This document shows, one piece after another, positions 40,845 through 48,191 of a DNA stretch of 62,139 bases. Positions within the stretch are counted from its first letter, which is position 1; every line of letters starts with the position of its first letter. The stretch comes from Candidatus Allofournierella merdigallinarum. GTDB lineage: Bacteria > Bacillota > Clostridia > Oscillospirales > Ruminococcaceae. The DNA is taken from contig DXAC01000001.1 in assembly GCA_019117205.1 (NCBI GenBank), forward strand, positions 1 through 62,139, read 5' to 3'. The notes beneath the pieces were generated by a model. That model worked only from the letters and a program-made list of their open reading frames with translations, did not search any database and was not told the origin of the DNA. Made by a program: the position numbers and the translations under genes.

Positions 40845-40874
40845 AGCTTATCAAATCCGGCAAAAGATTGTCAA
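40845..40874 (-). promoter_or_regulatory. Promoter of the PTS operon
   Basis: TTGACA at 40874-40869 and TAAGCT at 40850-40845 (minus strand), 18 bases apart, with TGA before the -10. It lies directly upstream of the RAT. The stretch from here to 41072 holds no gene; I see no cre-like box. Confidence 0.75.
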
Positions 40875-41072
40875 CGATTTAGGAAAAAGTTCCGATAGTT
40901 CTGTTGAACGCACAAAAAACCATTCCAGGATTTGGTTATTCCGCCAACATGGTCCCATTTTTATCACCGGGGCCGCCCCATTTCCGGCCGCGGCGGGCGG
41001 GGTTTTTCGCCCCGGAGTGTTTTCCCGCGGCGCACACCATTTCCGCCGGGCGCGGGGCCTGCCGCCGGGACG

Positions 41073-41112
41073 AAAAAAGCCCTGGCAGCGCTCTCAGGCA
41101 CTGCCAGGGCTT
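41073..41112 (-). terminator. Terminator of tRNA-Val
   Basis: Twelve-base arms (41077-41088, 41101-41112) six bases beyond the tRNA 3' end, with six T on the minus strand. Confidence 0.9.
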
Positions 41113-41117
41113 TTTCC

Positions 41118-41194
41118 TGGTGGAGAATTAGGGACTCGAACCCCAGACTTCCTGCGTGTGATGCAGGCACTCTAACCAGCTGAGCTAATCCTCC
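41118..41194 (-). tRNA. tRNA-Val (anticodon CAC)
   Basis: The minus strand folds as a complete tRNA: acceptor GGAGGAT with ATTCTCC, D-arm GCTCAGCTGGTTAGAGT, anticodon arm CCTGC-ATCACAC-GCAGG with anticodon CAC (codon GUG), T-arm TGGGGTTCGAGTCCCTA. CCA is coded in the DNA. It has its own promoter and terminator. Confidence 0.96.
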
Positions 41195-41206
41195 GCGACG
41201 CAGTTT

Positions 41207-41235
41207 ATTATAGCACGCCCCCGGCGAAAATGCAA
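41207..41235 (-). promoter_or_regulatory. Promoter of tRNA-Val
   Basis: Minus strand TTGCAT, 17 bases, TATAAT with TGC ahead of it. The -10 ends 12 bases before the tRNA, so the 5' leader is very short. Confidence 0.9.
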
Positions 41236-41304
41236 GGGGAAATTTTCGAACTTTTTGCCCGGCCGGCCCGGGCCGGCAAAAGGGCGGGGCGGCGCGGTTT
41301 TTTC

Positions 41305-41333
41305 TTGCATTGCGGCGGGGCGCGTGGTATTCT
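41305..41333 (+). promoter_or_regulatory. Promoter of the DUF1846 gene
   Basis: TTGCAT at 41305 and TATTCT at 41328, 17 bases apart, with TGG before the -10. It is divergent from the tRNA promoter. Confidence 0.8.
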
Positions 41334-41379
41334 GATAGAAGTGTTTTATCTTAACAGTTGGGAAAGCGCGGGTGTCCAT

Positions 41380-42861
41380 ATGAAGATCGGATTCGACAAC
41401 AAACTGTACATTCAAAAACAGACCGAGAACATCCTGGCCCGGATCGACCGGTTCCAGGGCAAGCTCTACCTGGAGTTCGGCGGCAAGCTGTTCGACGACT
41501 ACCACGCCGCCCGGGTGCTGCCGGGCTTTGACGTGAACGGCAAGGTACGCCTTTTGCACGAGCTGCGGGACAAGGTTGAGATCATCTTCTGCGTGTCCGC
41601 CGGCGACATCGAAAAGACCAAGATGCGCGCGGACCTGGGCATCAGCTACGACATGGAGGTGCTGCGCCTCATCGACGACATCACCGCCATGGACATCGCG
41701 GTGAACAGCGTGGTGATCACCCAGTACACCGGCCAGCCCGCCGCCGACGCCTTTGCCAAAAAGCTCACCAGCCGCGGGGTGAAGAACTACATCCACCGGC
41801 CCATCGCCGGCTACCCCATGGCGGTGGAGCACATCTGCTCCGACGAGGGCTACGGCTCCAACCCCTACGTGGAGACCACCAAGCCCCTGGTGGTGCTCAC
41901 CGCCCCGGGGCCCGGCAGCGGCAAGCTGGCCACCGCCCTGTCCCAGGTGTACCACGAGTACAAGCGGGGGGTGATGGCGGGCTACGCCAAGTTCGAGACT
42001 TTCCCCATCTGGAACCTGCCCCTGAAGCACCCGGTGAACCTTGCCTACGAGGCCGCCACCGCCGATCTGAACGACGTGAACATGATCGACCCGTTCCACC
42101 TGGAGGCCTACGGCAAGACCACCGTGAACTACAACCGGGATGTGGAGGCCTTTCCCATCGTACAGAACATCCTGGCCCGCATCACCGGCGACAAGAACTT
42201 CTACCGCAGCCCCACCGACATGGGGGTGAACATGGCGGGCTACGCCATCTTCGACGACGAGGTGGTGCGCGAGGCGGCCACCCAGGAGATCCTGCGCCGG
42301 TACTACAAGGCCGCCTGTGACGCCAAGCAGGGCAAGGCCAGCGAGGAAGCCCTGCACAAGATCGAGAACATTTTGCAGCAGCTCAGCGTCCACACCGACA
42401 GCCGGGCCGTGGTGGCCCCGGCGCTGGAAAAGCAGCGGCAGGCGGAGCGGCCGGCGGCGGCGCTGCAGCTGCCGGACGGGCGCATCATCACCGGCAAGGC
42501 CAGCGACCTGATGAGCGCCTCCAGCGCCACCGTGCTGAACAGCATCAAGGCGCTGGCGGGCATCCCCGACGAGGTGCTGCTGATCAGCCAGCAGGTGCTG
42601 GTGCCGCTGCTGCGCCTGAAGATCGACTACCTCCACAGCCGGGCCAGCGTGCTCAAGGTGGACGACGTGCTGGCGGGCCTGGCGGTGAGCGCCGCCACCG
42701 ACCCCACCGCCGCCCGGGCCCTGGCGGCCCTGCCCGCCCTGCGGGACTGCGACATGCACTCCACCCAGATGCTCCACAGCGGCGACGAGGGCACCCTGCG
42801 CAAGCTGGGTGTGCGCCTCACCATGGAGCCGGTGTATCCCGGCAAGGACCTCTTTTTCTAA
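41380..42861 (+). CDS. DUF1846 family protein
   Basis: A 493-residue protein of the DUF1846 family, common in Firmicutes and of unsettled function. The family signature is almost unbroken: GSGKLATALSQVYHEYKRG near residue 180, then AKFETFPIWNLPLKHPVN and LNDVNMIDPFHLEAYGKTTV. A C-terminal part of about 130 residues completes the usual length. The P-loop-like GPGSGKLAT may bind a nucleotide or phosphate. I chose the ATG at 41380 because family members begin with KIGFDNKLY; the ribosome site is weak (gggaaag). Single-gene unit. Confidence 0.92.
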   Translation: MKIGFDNKLYIQKQTENILARIDRFQGKLYLEFGGKLFDDYHAARVLPGFDVNGKVRLLHELRDKVEIIFCVSAGDIEKTKMRADLGISYDMEVLRLIDDITAMDIAVNSVVITQYTGQPAADAFAKKLTSRGVKNYIHRPIAGYPMAVEHICSDEGYGSNPYVETTKPLVVLTAPGPGSGKLATALSQVYHEYKRGVMAGYAKFETFPIWNLPLKHPVNLAYEAATADLNDVNMIDPFHLEAYGKTTVNYNRDVEAFPIVQNILARITGDKNFYRSPTDMGVNMAGYAIFDDEVVREAATQEILRRYYKAACDAKQGKASEEALHKIENILQQLSVHTDSRAVVAPALEKQRQAERPAAALQLPDGRIITGKASDLMSASSATVLNSIKALAGIPDEVLLISQQVLVPLLRLKIDYLHSRASVLKVDDVLAGLAVSAATDPTAARALAALPALRDCDMHSTQMLHSGDEGTLRKLGVRLTMEPVYPGKDLFF

Positions 42862-42878
42862 GACATTCCGATGGACGC

Positions 42879-42915
42879 AAAAGCGGCCTGCGCGAACTTC
42901 GCGCAGGCCGCTTTT
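42879..42915. terminator. Bidirectional terminator between convergent genes
   Basis: Eighteen-base arms (42879-42896, 42898-42915), AAAA on the left and TTTTT on the right. It serves both the DUF1846 gene and the convergent pepV. Confidence 0.92.
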
Positions 42916-42938
42916 TGATGTTTTCCGGCGCAGGATAT

Positions 42939-44327
42939 TTACAGCTCGATGTCCTGCAGGCGCAGCAGAGCCAGGATATAAATTTTCAGCGCCTGGAGCA
43001 GCTGGTCGATGTTCGCGCCCTCGTTGGCGCCGTGCATGGGGCCGGCGAAGTCCGGCAGGGCGGTGCCCACCCGCTCGGGGCCGAAGCTCACCGCCCGGGG
43101 GAAGTGGCGGGCGTAGGTGCCGCCGCCCATGGTGAAAGGCCTGGCGTTTTCGCCGGTGACTTCGTTGTAGGTGTCCACCAGGGCCTGGATGGCCGCATCG
43201 TCGGCGCTGATGTAGAAAGGCTCCCGCCAGCGGGCCTGCTCCACCGTGCCGGCGCTGCCCAGCGCCGCCGCCAGCTGCCGGGCGATGACTTCGCCGCTGG
43301 TGCTGGTGGGGAAGCGGCAGTCCAGGTCCTGCCAGATGCGCCCGTCCTGGGTGTGGATCATGCCGCCGATGATGGTCAGCGGGTCGAAGACCTCGTCCGC
43401 GGCGGCAATGCCCACCCCGCTGCCGTCGGTGGCGTGGTGGAGCTTTTGCAGCACCCGCAGAAAGGCGTTCTCCTCCTCGGTGCAAAGCCCGTTGTCCAGC
43501 AGGTAGTCCACGATCAGGCCGATGGCGTTCACCGTGCCGGCGGGCATGGCCGCGTGGCCGCCCTTGCCCCAGCCCCGGATGCGCACCGCGCCGGCCTCCT
43601 CCTCCAGGGTGATGCCCTGGCGCTCGGCCAGCTTCGTGATGTCCCCTTTCACCAGGCAGCTGGCCCGGTCCGGGATGACGTTGTGGGCCACGCCGCCGGC
43701 GAAGTGCAGGATGTTGCCCGCCAGCGGGCGGCTGACCAGATAGCCGTTGAAGCCGCCCTTTTCCCCGTTGCACACCGGGAACTCGGCGTCCGGCGAGAAG
43801 CAGAACGCGGGGGCCGGGTAGTGGGCCAGGTAGTAGTCCACATCCGCCATGCCCGTCTCCTCGTTGGCCCCCAGCAGCGCCCGCACGGTGTACTTCAGGG
43901 GCACAGCCCGCTCTTTCAAAAACTTCAGCGCGTACAGGCACAGCACGCTGGGGCCCTTGTCGTCGGCCACGCCCCGGCCGATGAGCCAGCCCTCCCGCAC
44001 CTGCATGTCAAAGGGGTCGGCGGTCCAGCCGTTGCCCTGGGGCACCACGTCAAGATGGGTGATGGTGGCGATCTGGGCGCCGCTCTCGCCCGCAAGTTCC
44101 GCCCAGCCGATGTAGTTTTCGCAGTTGTGGGTGGCAAGGCCCATCTCCCCGGCGATGGCCAGGCCCTGGGCAAGGGCGGCGGCGGGGCCGGGGCCGAACG
44201 GCTTGCCCGGCTCGGGCGTGCCCTCCACGCTGGGCACGTCCACCAGCCGCTTGATGTCCCGGACGATGTTCTCCCGGTTTTCGGCCACGAAAGCGTCCAC
44301 CGCGGCCCGATACTGTTCACAAAGCAT
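42939..44327 (-). CDS. pepV: PepV-type dipeptidase (M20)
   Basis: A 462-residue zinc dipeptidase of the M20 family. Zinc ligands and catalytic residues are visible: His-Asp in ITHLDVVPQGNGW near residue 89, the bridging Asp in GRGVADDKGP, catalytic Glu pair in LGANEETGM, Asp in FSPDAEFPV and a late His in GPMHGANE. It cleaves dipeptides inside the cell. AGGAGA lies before the ATG. It has its own promoter. Confidence 0.94.
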   Translation of the reverse strand: MLCEQYRAAVDAFVAENRENIVRDIKRLVDVPSVEGTPEPGKPFGPGPAAALAQGLAIAGEMGLATHNCENYIGWAELAGESGAQIATITHLDVVPQGNGWTADPFDMQVREGWLIGRGVADDKGPSVLCLYALKFLKERAVPLKYTVRALLGANEETGMADVDYYLAHYPAPAFCFSPDAEFPVCNGEKGGFNGYLVSRPLAGNILHFAGGVAHNVIPDRASCLVKGDITKLAERQGITLEEEAGAVRIRGWGKGGHAAMPAGTVNAIGLIVDYLLDNGLCTEEENAFLRVLQKLHHATDGSGVGIAAADEVFDPLTIIGGMIHTQDGRIWQDLDCRFPTSTSGEVIARQLAAALGSAGTVEQARWREPFYISADDAAIQALVDTYNEVTGENARPFTMGGGTYARHFPRAVSFGPERVGTALPDFAGPMHGANEGANIDQLLQALKIYILALLRLQDIEL

Positions 44328-44362
44328 GGCGATTATCTCCTTTTTGGTTGGTCGATACTGCT

Positions 44363-44391
44363 ATTATACCACCGGCGGGCGGGCTTGAAAA
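44363..44391 (-). promoter_or_regulatory. Promoter of pepV
   Basis: Minus strand TTTTCA, 17 bases, TATAAT with TGG ahead (TGGTATAAT). The strong extended -10 makes up for the poor -35. Confidence 0.75.
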
Positions 44392-44414
44392 CCATTTCCC
44401 CGGCGGGGGTTTTC

Positions 44415-44423
44415 TGCTATAAT
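44415..44423 (+). promoter_or_regulatory. Extended -10 promoter of the NusG-II/deacetylase operon
   Basis: TGCTATAAT 36 bases before the ATG; the -35 position reads tttccc. It is divergent from the pepV promoter, with about 25 bases between the two -10 elements' outer halves. Confidence 0.7.
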
Positions 44424-44458
44424 ATAGGAAAATCCCACAGAAACCCGAGGAAGATGCC

Positions 44459-44812
44459 ATGAAGGACAAAAAAGCCCTGAAAACCAACCTGATCTTCGCC
44501 GGCGTGCTGCTGGCGCTGGCGGCGGTGATGCTGGCGGTGCTCTCCTTGCGGCCGGCGGGGGGCACGGCGATCCTCACCTACGGCGAGGAGGGCAGGACCA
44601 TGGAGATCCCCCTGGACAAAAACGCCCGTTACGACGTGGACACCGGCCTGTACACCATCCACCTGGAGGTAAAGGACGGCGCCATCGCCTTTGTGGACTC
44701 CCCCTGCCCGGACCATCTGTGCGAGGGCTACGGCTGGCTGAGCCGCCAGGACGACTGGGCCGCCTGCCTGCCGGCGATGGCCAACGTGGTGGTGATGAGC
44801 GAGGGCGGCTGA
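44459..44812 (+). CDS. NusG domain II-type membrane-anchored protein
   Basis: A 117-residue protein with one N-terminal helix (about 10-30) and an outside NusG-II-like beta domain (PF07009 pattern): VKDGAIAFVDSPCPDHLCEGYGWL and a final CLPAMANVVVMSE. Three Cys (SPC, LC and AACLP) are conserved in such proteins. Free NusG-II domains occur next to respiratory or heptaprenyl genes in other Firmicutes; their role is not established. Twenty-one bases separate it from the deacetylase gene. Confidence 0.85.
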   Translation: MKDKKALKTNLIFAGVLLALAAVMLAVLSLRPAGGTAILTYGEEGRTMEIPLDKNARYDVDTGLYTIHLEVKDGAIAFVDSPCPDHLCEGYGWLSRQDDWAACLPAMANVVVMSEGG

Positions 44813-44833
44813 CCGCCCGGAAAGGAGGCGCGT

Positions 44834-45769
44834 ATGCGCCGCGCTGTTCTCATTCTGCTGCCGGCGGCGGTGTGCTGCCTGGCGCTGGCGGTGGGCCTGC
44901 TGCTGCGGGCTGCCCCCGCGCCGGCCCCCGCCTCCTCCGCCCTGCCCGCCGCGGGCGGGGCCAGCGCCGCCGCCAGCCCCGCGCCCACGCAGACTCCCGC
45001 GCCCACCCCCGCGCCCACGCCAACGCCCAGCCCCGCGCCGGTGGGGGTGAACTGGCCGGCGCTGGCCACTCCCTTTGACCTGGCGGGGCTGGAGACCGAG
45101 CGCCTTGGCTGGGGCCAGGGCAGGCAGGTGAACGAGCAAAACCAGCCCGTGGGCGCGGTGGCCTACCAGGAGAAATACGGCCAGTGGGGCGGGACGTTCC
45201 TGGCCCCGGCGGCCGAAACGCCCACCGTTTACCTGACCTTTGACTTTGGCTATGAGACGGGCTACTCCGCCGCCATTCTGGACACGCTGAAAGAGAAAAA
45301 CGCCCCCGCCACCTTTTTCGTGGTGGGCAGCTACGCCGAGAACAACGCCGACACGGTGGCCCGGATGCTGGCGGAGGGCCACACGGTGGGCAGCCATTCC
45401 GCCCGCCACAAGGACATGACCGCCCTGTCCGACGAGGAGGCCCGGGCGGAAATAACCGATTTCAACCGGCAGTTTGCCGGGCAGTTCGGCGTGACGCCCA
45501 CCCTGTTCCGCTTCCCCGAGGGGGTGTTCAGCGCCCGGCTGCTGGCGCTGGCGGCGGGCGAGGGGATGTACAGCGTATTCTGGAGCTACGCCTACGCCGA
45601 CTGGGACGCGAACGACCAGCCGCCGGTGGCCGAGAGCCTGGAAAAGGCCCTGGCCGCCGCCCACCCGGACGCCATCTACCTTTTGCACCCCATGGCCACC
45701 AACAGCGCCATGCTGGGCGATCTGATCGACGGCCTGCGGGCCGCCGGCTACACCCTGGCCGCCTTGTAA
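44834..45769 (+). CDS. PdaA-like polysaccharide deacetylase
   Basis: A 311-residue exported or anchored carbohydrate esterase 4 enzyme. A membrane helix (about 5-25) is followed by a Thr/Pro/Ala linker (near 45-70) and the deacetylase barrel. It has the catalytic base Asp in LTFDFGYETGY near residue 137, metal His pair in HSARHKDM near 187, RFPEG near 220 and HPMATNSAML near 286. TFDFGYE in place of TFDD, and the late HPM motif, place it with PdaA (peptidoglycan muramic acid deacetylase, spore cortex) rather than chitin deacetylases. AAAGGAGG precedes the ATG. Confidence 0.88.
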   Translation: MRRAVLILLPAAVCCLALAVGLLLRAAPAPAPASSALPAAGGASAAASPAPTQTPAPTPAPTPTPSPAPVGVNWPALATPFDLAGLETERLGWGQGRQVNEQNQPVGAVAYQEKYGQWGGTFLAPAAETPTVYLTFDFGYETGYSAAILDTLKEKNAPATFFVVGSYAENNADTVARMLAEGHTVGSHSARHKDMTALSDEEARAEITDFNRQFAGQFGVTPTLFRFPEGVFSARLLALAAGEGMYSVFWSYAYADWDANDQPPVAESLEKALAAAHPDAIYLLHPMATNSAMLGDLIDGLRAAGYTLAAL

Positions 45770-45830
45770 AAGCGGGCCGCGGGGCCAGGGCCCCTTTCCG
45801 CCGCCCGCCCTTTCGCAAGCCGCATTTTTG

Positions 45831-45859
45831 CCGCCTCCTTCGCCGGGGGCGGTTTTTTT
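45831..45859 (+). terminator. Terminator of the deacetylase operon
   Basis: Eight-base arms (ccgcctcc at 45831, gggggcgg at 45845) and seven T. Confidence 0.8.
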
Positions 45860-46064
45860 GCCGGCCGCAGCGGCGCGGAGCGGGCCCCTCTCCCGCCCCG
45901 GCCCCCGCGGCGCGCCGCCCTTTTTCGCGGGCAAATTTTGCCTTTTTTTAACACCGGCAGGGCAGAACGCCGAAAAACCGGCCCCGTTTTTTGTTTTTCG
46001 GCCCGATTTGGGTAAAATGTATGTAAAATATTCCGCCGGGCTGTGGAAGGCATGTTAAATCCCA
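45860..46064. other. Gene-free leader with an 11-base periodic repeat
   Basis: No gene is seen. GTAAAAT occurs at 46012 and again at 46023, exactly 11 bases apart, and a related GTTAAAT lies at 46054. On the opposite strand these read ATTTTAC. The repeats end about 40 bases before the -10 of the first phosphate transporter gene, a place suited to an activator such as PhoP. Confidence 0.5.
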
Positions 46065-46073
46065 TGCTATAAT
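46065..46073 (+). promoter_or_regulatory. Extended -10 promoter of the first Na/Pi transporter
   Basis: TGCTATAAT at 46065. The -35 position is GC-rich and unlike consensus, which suggests help from an activator at the upstream repeats. Confidence 0.65.
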
Positions 46074-46155
46074 CGAAATGCACGACCCTGGGGCGCATCG
46101 CCCGGGCCGTCTTTGGAACGTAATTTGCGGGGAATCGATCATTGAGGTGTATTGT

Positions 46156-47940
46156 ATGACCATATTCGACGTGTTCAATGTGGCCGGAGGCCTTGCCCTC
46201 TTTCTCTACGGCATGTCCATCATGGGCAGCGGCCTGGAAAAGCTGGCGGGCGGCAAGCTGGAGGCCATCCTCCAGCGGCTGACCAACAGCGTGTGGAAGG
46301 GCGTGCTGCTGGGAACGGTGATCACCGCGCTGATCCAGTCCTCCTCCGGCACCACGGTCATCGTGGTGGGCCTGGTGAACAGCGGCATCCTGACGCTGCC
46401 CCAGGCCATCGGCATCATCATGGGCGCCAACATCGGCACCACCGTCACCGGCCAGCTGCTGAGTTTGAGCGACATCACAGGCTCCGGCTGGATCTTCACG
46501 CTGCTGAAGCCCAGCACCTTCAGCCCCATCGTGGCCTTCATCGGCGCGGTGCTCTTCGTCTTTTTCAAAAGCCCCAAAAAGCGCAACGTCGGCCAGATCT
46601 GCATGGGCTTCGGCATTCTGTTCACCGGCATGTTCACCATTGAGGCGGGCGTGAGCGGCCTCAAGGACAGCCCCCTCTTCGTGCAGCTGTTCTCACAGCT
46701 GGAAAACCCCATCCTGGGCGTGCTGGCGGGCACCCTGGTCACCATCGCCATCCAGTCCAGCAGCGCCAGCGTGGGCATTTTGCAGGCGCTCTCCAGCACC
46801 GGCGTAGTCACCTGGGGCAGCGCCATCCCCATCATCCTGGGCCAGAACATCGGCACCACCTCCACCAGCCTGCTGGCCTCCATCGGCACCTCCACCGCCG
46901 CCCGCCGCAGCGCCATGGTGCACGTCTATTTCAACATCATCGGCACCGCCGTGTTCCTGGCGGCCATCTACGGCCTGAAGGCCGCCGGATTCTTCCCCTT
47001 CTGGAACGAGGTCATCGACCGCAGCGGCATCGCCAACTTCCACACCCTGTTCAACGTGGTGGTCACGCTGCTGTTTTTGCCCTTCACCAAGGTGCTGGCC
47101 TGGCTGGCGGAACACACCGTGCCCGAAAAGACGCAGGACACGGCGGACCTGGACATGCCCGTTCTGGACCAGCGGCTCATCTCCAGCCCCGCCGTGGCGC
47201 TGCAGCAGGCCCAGAGCGCCGTGGAGAAGATGGCCCGCCGCGCCCAGCGCAACTTCCAGCTCTCCTTTGGCCAGCTGCGGCGGTGGGACCCGGAGGTCAC
47301 CGCCATCATCACCCACCGGGAAGGGCTGCTGGACAAGATGGAGGTGTCCATCACCAACTACCTTTTGCAGATCAGCGACCAGGAGCTGAACGAAGGCGAG
47401 AGCCGCCAGGTGAGCGAGCTGCTGAAGTTCATCTCGGAGTATGAGCGCATCGGCGACTACTCCATCAACATCCTCCAGTGCGCCCAGCGCATCCACGAGG
47501 AGGAGATCACCCTCTCCAAGAGCGCCTGGGCCGAGCTGGAGCAGCTGCAAAAATGCGCCGACAAGGCCCTGACCATCGCGGGCGACGCCTTTGCCTGCGG
47601 GGACGCGGCCCTGGCCGCCCAGGTGGAGCCCCTGGAGGAGACGGTGGACGAGATGTGCGACGCGCTGCGCGAGCGGCACATCGGCCGGCTCAAGTCGGGC
47701 GATTGCAGCATCGAGGGGGGCGTGGTCTTTTTGGATGTGCTCACCAACACCGAGCGCGTCTCCGACCACTGCTCCAACATTGCCGCCCGCATCGTGGGCA
47801 TGAGCGCCGACGACCTGGACGTCCACGCCCGCAAGCGTGTGCTGCTGGCCGGCCACGACGACGAGTTCAACCGACGTCTGGACGCCGCCCGCGAGACCTA
47901 CCTTGCGCCTTTGGGCATCGAGGCCCGCGCCGACGCCTGA
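46156..47940 (+). CDS. Na/Pi cotransporter with C-terminal PhoU domain, copy 1
   Basis: A 594-residue NptA/YjbB-type phosphate transporter. The membrane part (about 1-330) has two inverted QSS repeats typical of the family: LIQSSSGTTVIVVGLVNSG near residue 58 and AIQSSSASVGILQALSSTG near 198. The cytoplasmic C-terminal part (about 360-590) is PhoU-like: SELLKFISEYERIGDYSINI and RVSDHCSNIAARI. I chose the ATG at 46156, with GAGGTG upstream. It is followed by a close paralogue after two terminators. Confidence 0.93.
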   Translation: MTIFDVFNVAGGLALFLYGMSIMGSGLEKLAGGKLEAILQRLTNSVWKGVLLGTVITALIQSSSGTTVIVVGLVNSGILTLPQAIGIIMGANIGTTVTGQLLSLSDITGSGWIFTLLKPSTFSPIVAFIGAVLFVFFKSPKKRNVGQICMGFGILFTGMFTIEAGVSGLKDSPLFVQLFSQLENPILGVLAGTLVTIAIQSSSASVGILQALSSTGVVTWGSAIPIILGQNIGTTSTSLLASIGTSTAARRSAMVHVYFNIIGTAVFLAAIYGLKAAGFFPFWNEVIDRSGIANFHTLFNVVVTLLFLPFTKVLAWLAEHTVPEKTQDTADLDMPVLDQRLISSPAVALQQAQSAVEKMARRAQRNFQLSFGQLRRWDPEVTAIITHREGLLDKMEVSITNYLLQISDQELNEGESRQVSELLKFISEYERIGDYSINILQCAQRIHEEEITLSKSAWAELEQLQKCADKALTIAGDAFACGDAALAAQVEPLEETVDEMCDALRERHIGRLKSGDCSIEGGVVFLDVLTNTERVSDHCSNIAARIVGMSADDLDVHARKRVLLAGHDDEFNRRLDAARETYLAPLGIEARADA

Positions 47941-47962
47941 CCCCCTCTTTTTTCCGCCCTTC

Positions 47963-47994
47963 GCCCCCGCAGCCGCCGGCTGCGGGGGCTTTTT
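47963..47994 (+). terminator. Terminator after the first Na/Pi gene
   Basis: Twelve-base arms (47963-47974, 47978-47989) then five T. Confidence 0.88.
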
Positions 47995-48050
47995 GCCGCC
48001 CGGCGCGGCGTTTGGACGATGCGCCGCATTTTGTGCGGTTTTGCCCTTTT

Positions 48051-48083
48051 CCCCCGCGAAGCGCTCTCTTTCGCGGGGGTTTT
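48051..48083 (+). terminator. Second terminator before the next promoter
   Basis: Ten-base arms (cccccgcgaa at 48051, complement at 48070) then tttt. It lies right against the -35 of the next promoter and so isolates the two paralogues from each other. Confidence 0.8.
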
Positions 48084-48085
48084 CC

Positions 48086-48115
48086 TTGCCCCGCGCCCGC
48101 CTTTGATGGTATAAT
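48086..48115 (+). promoter_or_regulatory. Promoter of the second Na/Pi transporter
   Basis: TTGCCC at 48086 and TATAAT at 48110, 18 bases apart, with TGG before the -10. Confidence 0.75.
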
Positions 48116-48123
48116 CAAACTGC

Positions 48124-48161
48124 TTACAGAATTTTAACCTCATTTTAACCCAAAATTAACT
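48124..48161 (+). repeat. Four TTAAC-type direct repeats, Pho-box-like
   Basis: TTACAG (48124), TTAACC (48134), TTAACC (48145) and TTAACT (48156) recur every 10-11 bases. This is the shape of a PhoP box (TTAACA-like hexamers with about 5-base spacers). It lies just downstream of the -10, across and after the start of transcription, which would favour repression or a second, unseen promoter. Confidence 0.6.
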
Positions 48162-48191
48162 TTAGCGGCGGCGGGCCGCACGGAGGACGGT

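Noticed and set aside
41185-43941. A 918-codon minus-strand frame reaching over DUF1846 and pepV
   Set aside because: It runs antisense to DUF1846, across a terminator and then out of frame through pepV. It is a composition effect.
45880-45960. A second terminator (ggcaaattttgcc then T run near 45930-45950)
   Set aside because: The stem is five pairs of mixed strength and follows a better terminator at 45831; it may be chance.
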